Origin: DATKDF01 sp035512795
GTDB taxonomy: Bacteria; Acidobacteriota; Vicinamibacteria; Vicinamibacterales; SCN-69-37
Direction: 5' to 3'
DNA: 19,159 nucleotides
Assembly (NCBI GenBank): GCA_035512795.1
Contig: DATKDF010000017.1
Span: 1-19,159, forward strand
The position numbers and the translations under genes are program-made. Every line of letters begins with the position of its first letter. Within the stretch, counting starts at the first letter, position 1. Shown piece after piece: positions 13,867-19,159 of this stretch. The notes beneath the pieces are model-generated. The model made no database searches and was not told where the DNA came from. It was given only the letters and a program-made list of their open reading frames with translations.

Positions 13867-14751
13867 CTACACCGGTCCCGCTGACGAGACGTCGATCTCC
13901 AGGCTGATGTCGATGGCCGGCGCCGAGTGGGTCAGCGCACCCACCGACACGCTGTCGGCGCCGAGGGCGGCCAGCACGGGGACGCGATCGAGGGTGACGC
14001 CGCCGGAAACCTCCGTCCGCGCGCGGCCACTCACCCGCGCAAGCGCCCCCTGCAGCTGCTCGTCCGACAGGTTGTCGAGCATGATGACATCGGCACCGGC
14101 CTCGAGCGCCTGATCCACTTCAGCCAGGCTCTGCGTCTCGACTTCCACCAGCTGCCCGGGCGCCGCCGCGCGCGCACGCTCGACCGCACGCGCCACGCCG
14201 CCGGCCAGCCGCACGTGGTTGTCCTTGATGAGCACGGCATCGAACAGGCCCGCGCGGTGGTTGGTGCCGCCACCGCAGCGCACGGCGTACTTCGCCAGGG
14301 CGCGCAGACCGGGAATGGTCTTGCGGGTATCGAGAATCGTCAGCCGCCCGCCCGCCGCGTCGACGAAGGCCCGCGTGAGCGTGGCGATGCCCGACAGGTG
14401 CTGGATGAAGTTGAGCGCTGTGCGTTCGCCTGTGAACAGGCCGCGCGCCGGTCCATCGAGCGTGGCCAGGGTGGTACCCGCCGGCGTCCGGTCGCCGTCG
14501 GACACGTGCGCCGCCAGGACGATCGCCGGATCGACCTGCCGGAAAACTTCGCCGACCACGTCGAGGCCGGCGACGACACAGGACACCCGGGCGACGAGCG
14601 CGGCCCGGCCACGCGCCTCGGCTGGTACGGTGGCGAGCGTCGTCACGTCGCCCGCACCGACATCCTCGGCCAGGGCGCGGCGCACCAGATCCTGGTAGAT
14701 CGCGACGGCCGGCGAATCAGGCCGGGTCGGCAAGTTCGATGTGGACGGCAT
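13867..14751 (-). CDS. nadC: Quinolinate phosphoribosyltransferase (carboxylating)
   Basis: Converts quinolinate and PRPP to nicotinate mononucleotide in de novo NAD synthesis. 294 aa from ATG 14751. The N-terminal half has EDVGAGDVTT and GERTALNFIQHLSGIAT. The barrel contains the hallmark ILDTRKTIPGLRALAKYAV, RCGGGTNHRAGLFDAVLIKD, and VEVETQSLAEVDQALEAG. IMLDNLS and TEVSGGVTLDRV lead into the C-terminal GADSVSVGALTHSAPAIDISL. All the expected substrate-binding Arg, Lys and His residues appear present. The start overlaps the end of valS by 35 bases; TTG 14766 is an alternative, with a 50-base overlap. A GAGG touches the ATG, too close to act as a normal Shine-Dalgarno, so coupling to valS translation is likely. 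nadA and nadB are not in the window. Confidence 0.96.
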   Translation of the reverse strand: MPSTSNLPTRPDSPAVAIYQDLVRRALAEDVGAGDVTTLATVPAEARGRAALVARVSCVVAGLDVVGEVFRQVDPAIVLAAHVSDGDRTPAGTTLATLDGPARGLFTGERTALNFIQHLSGIATLTRAFVDAAGGRLTILDTRKTIPGLRALAKYAVRCGGGTNHRAGLFDAVLIKDNHVRLAGGVARAVERARAAAPGQLVEVETQSLAEVDQALEAGADVIMLDNLSDEQLQGALARVSGRARTEVSGGVTLDRVPVLAALGADSVSVGALTHSAPAIDISLEIDVSSAGPV

Positions 14752-17272
14752 CCTCGGCAGCGCCAAACGTCACGGTATGAGACGTGACGTTGTTGCCTGC
14801 AAGGATATCGCGCTCGATGGCGTCCCAGGCCGGTTCGCGCCGGTCGGCGAGATGAAACCGGACCCGTAGCGGCTTGGCGAAGCCCCACTTGTGGGTGGAA
14901 CGCTCCTGGCGGATGAGCGCGGTGACCTCGCGCGCGTGCACGAGCGCGATGGCGTCCCGCTCGTCGGGCGCCGGACCGACAAGGGCGCCCAGCTCGGCCG
15001 CCGTCGGCCATGCCGCGCGGTGCACCGAACCCTCGCGCCACCACGACCAGACTTCTTCGGTGACGTACGGCAGGAACGGCGCCAGGAGCCGCAGCATCAC
15101 GTCGAGCGCCAACTGGCTGGCCGTCGCCGCCGACGCCGCGGCGGTATCGTCACCGGCACGGCGACGCTTGACGAGCTCGATGTAGTCGTCGCAGAAGCGC
15201 CAGAAGAACTCCTCGGTCTCGCGCAATGCCGCGGCGTAGTCGTAGGCCTCGAGGTGCCTCGTCGCCGAGTCGACGAGCGCCGCCAGCTCCTGCAGCATCC
15301 CGCGATCGAGCGCCTCGGTGACCGGTCCGGCCGGTTCGGTCTTCGACAGCACGAACTTCGACGCGTTCAGGAGCTTGATCGCGAGCCGGCGCCCGACCTT
15401 CATCTGGCCGACGTCGAACGCCGTGTCCACCCCGGGACCGCCTCGGGCCGCCCAGTAGCGCACGGCATCCGAACCGTGCTCCTCGAGCAGCCCCATGGGC
15501 GTGACGACGTTGCCCTTCGACTTCGACATCTTCTTCCGGTCGGGATCGAGGACCCAGCCCGAGATGGCCGCATGGGTCCAGGGCAGGCTGTCCTCGGCCA
15601 GATGCGCGCGGAGCACCGTCGAGAAGAGCCACGTGCGGATGATGTCGTGCGCCTGTGGCCGCAGATCCATCGGGAACGTCCGGCGCCACAGATCGGGATC
15701 GGTCTCCCAGCCACACACGATGAACGGCGTGAGCGATGAGGTCGCCCAGGTATCCATGACGTCCGGGTCGCCCACGAAGCCGCCGGGGACGCCGCGCTGC
15801 GACGGAGCGAAGCCCTCGGGCACGTCGGTCGACGGATCGACAGGCAGACGCGACACGTCGGCCACGCAACACGCCGAGTAGTCGGGCGTGCCGTCGGCGC
15901 CGACGCGATACCAGACCGGAAACGGCACGCCGAAGAACCGCTGACGGCTGATGCACCAGTCCCCGTTCAGACCGTTGACCCAGTTCTCGTAGCGCGTGCG
16001 CATGTGGGCCGGCGTCCAGGTGATCTGCCGGCCCCGCTCGACGAGCTGATCCCGGATGTCCATGGTCCGGATGAACCACTGGCGGCTCGTGACGATCTCG
16101 AGCGGCCGATCGCCCTTCTCGTAGAACTTGACGTGATGCGTGATCGGGCGGGGGTCACCCTGGAGCGCGCCGGACTCGCGCAGCAGATCGACGGTGCGCG
16201 CCCGCGCCTTGGCGGCCGGAAGACCGGCGATCGAATCGTAGGCCGACTGGGCGGACGCGGGGGCGACCGACGGCCAGCCGTCGCTGCCCCACACGACGGG
16301 ACGAAACGTGCCGGACGGCCCGATGACCGCGCGCACCGGCAGCGACAGCTCGCGCCACCACGTGACGTCGGTGAGGTCGCCAAACGTGCAGATCATCGCG
16401 ATGCCGGAGCCCTTCTCGGGATCGGCCAGGGGATGGGCGACCACGGGCACGGGCACGCCGAAGACGGGCGTCAGCACCTCGCGGCCGACGAGCGCGCGGT
16501 ACCGGGCATCGTCCGGATGCGCGACGAGCGCGACGCAGGCCGGAATCAGTTCCGGACGTGTCGTCTCGATGTCGACGTGGCCGCCGTCGCGCGTCGCGAA
16601 CCGGACGCGATAGTAGGCGCCCGGCGTCTCCCGATCCTCGAGCTCGGCCTGGGCCACCGCCGTGCGGAAGTCGATGTCCCAGAGCGTCGGTGCCTCGATC
16701 TGATACGCACGACCGGATGCGAGCAGGCGCAGGAACGCGAGCTGCGACAGCCGCTGCGCATGGCGGCCGATCGTCGCGTAGGTCAGCGACCAGTCGACCG
16801 ACAGGCCGAGATGCCGCCAGAGATGTTCGAAGGCCTTCTCGTCCTCGGCCGTCAGCGCCGTGCACAGCTCGATGAAGTTGGGCCGCGACACCGATACGGG
16901 CGGCTTCGGCGGTGTGGCCGGCGCGGCAAACGCGGGGTCGTACGGCAGCGAGGGATCGCAGCGCACGCCGAAGTAGTTCTGCACGCGCCGCTCGGTGGGC
17001 AGGCCGTTGTCGTCCCAGCCCATCGGATAGAACACGGCACGCCCGCGCATCCGCTGAAAGCGCGCGATGACATCCGTGTGCGTGTAGGAAAAAACGTGGC
17101 CCACATGGAGCGACCCGCTCACCGTCGGCGGTGGCGTGTCGATCGCATACACGCCGGCCCGGTCGGCGCTGCGGTCGAAGCGGTAGACGCCCGCCTCGTC
17201 CCAGCGACGCGTCCACTTGTCTTCGAGGCCTTCGAGCGCAGGCTTCTCGGGAACGCTGGGCGAGGACGACAT
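14717..17272 (-). CDS. valS: Valyl-tRNA synthetase
   Basis: Class I synthetase charging tRNA-Val, with editing of mischarged threonine; 851 aa. The HIGH box is HVGH (56-59) in TVSGSLHVGHVFSYTHTD. FYPMGWDDNGLPTERRVQNY follows. The CP1 editing domain spans about 190-390, with ETTRPELIPACVALVAHPDD and GSGIAMICTFGD. KMSKS lies at 581-585 (KKMSKSKGNVVTP). The anticodon-binding helical domain is C-terminal. It is shorter than the E. coli enzyme (951 aa) and matches the WDDNGLPTERRVQNY type also found in actinobacteria and others. The long C-terminal coiled-coil arm seems absent. ATG 17272 shares a base with the response regulator stop (TGATG). The 3' end overlaps nadC. Confidence 0.97.
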   Translation of the reverse strand: MSSSPSVPEKPALEGLEDKWTRRWDEAGVYRFDRSADRAGVYAIDTPPPTVSGSLHVGHVFSYTHTDVIARFQRMRGRAVFYPMGWDDNGLPTERRVQNYFGVRCDPSLPYDPAFAAPATPPKPPVSVSRPNFIELCTALTAEDEKAFEHLWRHLGLSVDWSLTYATIGRHAQRLSQLAFLRLLASGRAYQIEAPTLWDIDFRTAVAQAELEDRETPGAYYRVRFATRDGGHVDIETTRPELIPACVALVAHPDDARYRALVGREVLTPVFGVPVPVVAHPLADPEKGSGIAMICTFGDLTDVTWWRELSLPVRAVIGPSGTFRPVVWGSDGWPSVAPASAQSAYDSIAGLPAAKARARTVDLLRESGALQGDPRPITHHVKFYEKGDRPLEIVTSRQWFIRTMDIRDQLVERGRQITWTPAHMRTRYENWVNGLNGDWCISRQRFFGVPFPVWYRVGADGTPDYSACCVADVSRLPVDPSTDVPEGFAPSQRGVPGGFVGDPDVMDTWATSSLTPFIVCGWETDPDLWRRTFPMDLRPQAHDIIRTWLFSTVLRAHLAEDSLPWTHAAISGWVLDPDRKKMSKSKGNVVTPMGLLEEHGSDAVRYWAARGGPGVDTAFDVGQMKVGRRLAIKLLNASKFVLSKTEPAGPVTEALDRGMLQELAALVDSATRHLEAYDYAAALRETEEFFWRFCDDYIELVKRRRAGDDTAAASAATASQLALDVMLRLLAPFLPYVTEEVWSWWREGSVHRAAWPTAAELGALVGPAPDERDAIALVHAREVTALIRQERSTHKWGFAKPLRVRFHLADRREPAWDAIERDILAGNNVTSHTVTFGAAEDAVHIELADPA

Positions 17273-18036
17273 CAGTCGGATTCGGCAGCCTTGATGCGGT
17301 CGATTTCTTCGCGCACGAGCCGCTCGGCCGTCTCGGCGACGATCTGCCGGACCTCGGCCGCCGTCATCTGCTGCAGCACCCGGCGCACGGCGTCCTCGAG
17401 TTCCCCGGCCGACGGTCCGGCCGCCGGCGGCGGGGCAGCCTTGGTCGACTCGGCGCCGATGAGCGCCGAAAAGGCGTCGACGAGCGACCGGCGCTGCGGC
17501 TCGGCCGGCGCCTTCGGCGCCGGTTCGCGAGACGATGCCGGCGAGGCGGACGAATCCCAGACCGGTTTGCGGGATGGCTCGAGCGGTTCGGGCGTCCGGC
17601 CGGCCTGATAGCGGGCCGGACGCAGGCCGGTCGGCCCGGCGGTCCGCGCGCCCGCCGGCGCACCGCCGCCCTCGGTCAGCAGTTCCTTCACCTTCTTGAC
17701 GAGTGCCTGCGGCTCGAACGGCTTGGTCAGGACCGCGGCCACGCCCAGGTCGCGCGCTCGCTTCTCGTCGATCGTGCCGAGTGCGCCCGACATCAGGAGC
17801 ACGGGCACGTCACGCAGCCGCTCGGACTTCCGCATGTGCGCCGCCACACCGTAGCCGTCAATCTCCGGCACTTCGACGTCGACGAGCACGAGGTCGGCGC
17901 CATCGGTGTCGAGCGCCTGCACCGCACGCCGGCCGTCACTGACCGAGATGACGCGAATGTCTTCGTGCGAGAAGGTCAACTCGACGACGCGTTGCACGGT
18001 CACGCTGTCGTCGACGAGAAGCAGAGTCTTGGCCAT
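17272..18036 (-). CDS. Response regulator with a C-terminal helical tail
   Basis: 254 aa. Residues 1-120 are a standard receiver domain: acidic pair Asp9-Asp10, phosphoacceptor Asp53 (VLVDVEVPEIDGYG), Ser83 (LLMSG) and Lys105 (LTKPF). Then comes a disordered Pro/Ala/Glu-rich linker (about 121-205) and a C-terminal amphipathic helical region (about 207-254) containing LEDAVRRVLQQMTAAEVRQIV and VREEIDRIK. There is no DNA-binding, GGDEF, HD-GYP or other recognised output domain, so output is probably by protein-protein contact. No histidine kinase is nearby; the gene sits between methylmalonyl-CoA mutase and valS. It starts 6 bases after the mutase small-subunit stop, and its stop shares a base with the valS start. 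Confidence 0.9.
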   Translation of the reverse strand: MAKTLLLVDDSVTVQRVVELTFSHEDIRVISVSDGRRAVQALDTDGADLVLVDVEVPEIDGYGVAAHMRKSERLRDVPVLLMSGALGTIDEKRARDLGVAAVLTKPFEPQALVKKVKELLTEGGGAPAGARTAGPTGLRPARYQAGRTPEPLEPSRKPVWDSSASPASSREPAPKAPAEPQRRSLVDAFSALIGAESTKAAPPPAAGPSAGELEDAVRRVLQQMTAAEVRQIVAETAERLVREEIDRIKAAESD

Positions 18037-18042
18037 GGGCGC

Positions 18043-18450
18043 TCAGTGAGCCGGCGCCGGGGGCTGCACGCGGCTGTTGATGAATGCGATGATGTCCTTC
18101 ATCGGACTGCCGGGCAGAAACACCCGGGCGATGCCCATGTCGGCCAGCTTGGGAAGGTCAACGTCCGGGATGATACCCCCGATGACGACCGTCACGTGCC
18201 CGAGCCCCTTCTCACGCAGCAGATCCATGAGGCGCGGACAGATGTGCATGTGCGCCCCGCTCAGGATCGACAGACCGACGACGTCGGCATCCTCCTGGAG
18301 CGCCGCCGCGGCGATCTGCTCCGGCGTCTGCCGAAGGCCGGTATAGATCACCTCCATACCCGCGTCCCGCAGCGCCCGCGCAATCACCTTGGCGCCCCGA
18401 TCGTGCCCGTCGAGGCCCGGCTTCGCAATGATCACCCGCGTCTTCCGCAC
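18043..18450 (-). CDS. B12-binding subunit of methylmalonyl-CoA mutase
   Basis: Small, separate adenosylcobalamin-binding subunit (135 aa from GTG 18450) that pairs with the large catalytic subunit next door. Together they interconvert methylmalonyl-CoA and succinyl-CoA. The DxHxxG motif is DGHDRG, whose His coordinates cobalt, within IIAKPGLDGHDRGAKVIA. SILSGAHMH and VTVVIGGIIP form the rest of the Rossmann-like B12 fold. GTG 18450 has AGGG about 7 bases upstream and puts the family's usual start first. The alternative ATG 18507 overlaps the large-subunit stop as ATGA, but would add a 19-residue low-complexity Gly/Arg/Glu leader. A related acyl-CoA mutase (isobutyryl- or ethylmalonyl-type) cannot be ruled out from this subunit alone. 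Confidence 0.92.
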   Translation of the reverse strand: MRKTRVIIAKPGLDGHDRGAKVIARALRDAGMEVIYTGLRQTPEQIAAAALQEDADVVGLSILSGAHMHICPRLMDLLREKGLGHVTVVIGGIIPDVDLPKLADMGIARVFLPGSPMKDIIAFINSRVQPPAPAH

Positions 18451-18504
18451 AGTCGGCCCTTGTCCCCGAAACCCCTCTGCCCCCTGCCCTCTGTCCTCTG
18501 CCCT
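18451..18504. repeat. Low-complexity CCTCTGCCC-type linker
   Basis: Plus-strand bases 18473-18504 are near-repeats of CCCTCTG and CCCCTG (imperfect period about 7-9). This lies between the end of the mutase large-subunit gene and the likely GTG start of the small subunit. Read on the minus strand it is AGGGCAGAGG-like and stays open in the frame of the small subunit. Confidence 0.6.
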
Positions 18505-19159
18505 CATATGGACGGCACTTCCTCGTACTCGCCCCACACCTGCCTGAGCGCGTCGCACATCTCGCCGACCGTGGCATAGGCCCGGACGCAGTCGAGCAGC
18601 GGATACATCGTGTTGTCGGTTCCGCGGGCGGCGGCCTGCAGGCGGGCGAGTGCCGCGTCCACCTGCGCCTGATCGCGACGGGCCTTGACCTCGGCGAGGC
18701 GGGCGACCTGGGCGTCGGCGGCGCTGTCGTCGATGTACAGGATGGGCATCCGCACCTCGTCCTCCTCGACGAACGCGTTGACGCCGACGATGTGCTTGTC
18801 ACCCTTCTCGACGGCCTGCTGAAAGCGATACGACGCCTCCGCGATCTCGCGCTGCGGATAGCCCTGCTCGACCGCCGCCACCATGCCGCCCATCCGGTCG
18901 ATCGTGTCGAAGTACTGGTAGGCGCCCGCTTCCATCTCCTGCGTCAGCTTCTCGACGAAATACGAGCCGCCCAGCGGATCGACGACGTTGCAGACACCGC
19001 TCTCGTGCGCGATCACCTGCTGGGTCCGGAGCGCCAGCCTGGCGGCCTCGGCCGTCGGCAGCGCCAGCGCTTCGTCGAGCGAGTTGGTATGGAGGGAGTT
19101 GGTCCCGCCGAGCACGGCCGAGAGCGCCTGAATCGCCGTGCGGACGACGTTGTTGTACG
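18504..19159 (-). CDS. Methylmalonyl-CoA mutase large subunit (partial)
   Basis: C-terminal part (about 217 codons) of the catalytic TIM-barrel subunit; the 5' end lies beyond the right edge. Visible sequence runs YNNVVRTAIQALSAVLGGTN, then SLHTNSLDEALALPT, GVCNVVDPLGGSYFVEKLT, KGDKHIVGVNAF, and finally LRQVWGEYEEVPSI. These are the substrate-barrel and C-terminal segments of B12-dependent acyl-CoA mutases. The chain ends without a fused B12 domain, so the enzyme is of the split type and is completed by the small subunit. Its TGA is overlapped by an ATG (ATGA). The exact acyl-CoA substrate is decided by residues mostly outside the window. Confidence 0.93.
   Translation of the reverse strand, partial: YNNVVRTAIQALSAVLGGTNSLHTNSLDEALALPTAEAARLALRTQQVIAHESGVCNVVDPLGGSYFVEKLTQEMEAGAYQYFDTIDRMGGMVAAVEQGYPQREIAEASYRFQQAVEKGDKHIVGVNAFVEEDEVRMPILYIDDSAADAQVARLAEVKARRDQAQVDAALARLQAAARGTDNTMYPLLDCVRAYATVGEMCDALRQVWGEYEEVPSI

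Noticed and set aside
16004..17608. 534-codon open frame antisense to valS and the response regulator
   Set aside because: It spans two well-supported opposite genes, shows no domain, and has shadow-type composition.

Overview
The window is very GC-rich, densely packed bacterial chromosome made almost entirely of housekeeping genes. My best guess is an Acidobacteriota genome, perhaps a Vicinamibacteria-like lineage. I infer this from the high GC, the two-subunit methylmalonyl-CoA mutase, a four-helix-bundle (23S rRNA-intervening-sequence type) gene relic, acidobacteria-like TPR and SPOR proteins, and low-complexity intergenic linkers. No single marker proves it. I see no rRNA or tRNA gene, CRISPR array, transposase, phage gene or insertion sequence.

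Layout. (1) 1-337 is a non-coding or unresolved leader with a strong hairpin and a C-rich low-complexity tract. It ends in a TANNNT box just before a class A penicillin-binding protein gene (338-2542, +). (2) 2543-2944 is a spacer holding a GATT microsatellite and a decayed four-helix-bundle protein gene on the minus strand. (3) 2945-8420 is a minus-strand operon. In transcription order it reads: unknown 153-aa protein, exported TPR lipoprotein-like/periplasmic protein, SPOR-domain membrane protein, apolipoprotein N-acyltransferase (lnt), and release factor 2 (prfB). prfB carries the classic programmed +1 frameshift. (4) 8419-11024 is a short divergent plus-strand pair, mobA (Mo-cofactor guanylyltransferase) and argS. 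(5) 11034-19159 is a long minus-strand operon entering from beyond the right edge: methylmalonyl-CoA mutase large subunit (partial), its B12-binding small subunit, a response regulator, valS, nadC, birA, an unknown 247-aa protein, and a TRAM-domain RNA 5-methyluridine methyltransferase. Most junctions in this operon overlap (TGATG or GTGA) or are only a few bases apart.

How the genes fit together. The left part is about the cell envelope: peptidoglycan synthesis, SPOR septal/peptidoglycan binding and lipoprotein maturation. It also includes translation termination. The right part mixes translation (valS, argS, RNA methylation) with cofactor metabolism: NAD from quinolinate, biotin attachment and B12-dependent propionate/methylmalonate metabolism. 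BirA could serve the biotin carboxylase that feeds methylmalonyl-CoA, although no carboxylase is visible here.

The most notable points are: the RF2 frameshift site, with a perfect GGAGG placed 3 nt before CTT-TGA-C; an SPY instead of SPF stop-codon-recognition tripeptide in the same RF2; an lnt gene with no ATG/GTG/TTG at its expected start; the four-helix-bundle pseudogene with a clear internal deletion; and an RNA methyltransferase that has lost part of its Fe-S cysteine set. I found no convincing evidence of a wholly new biological system.
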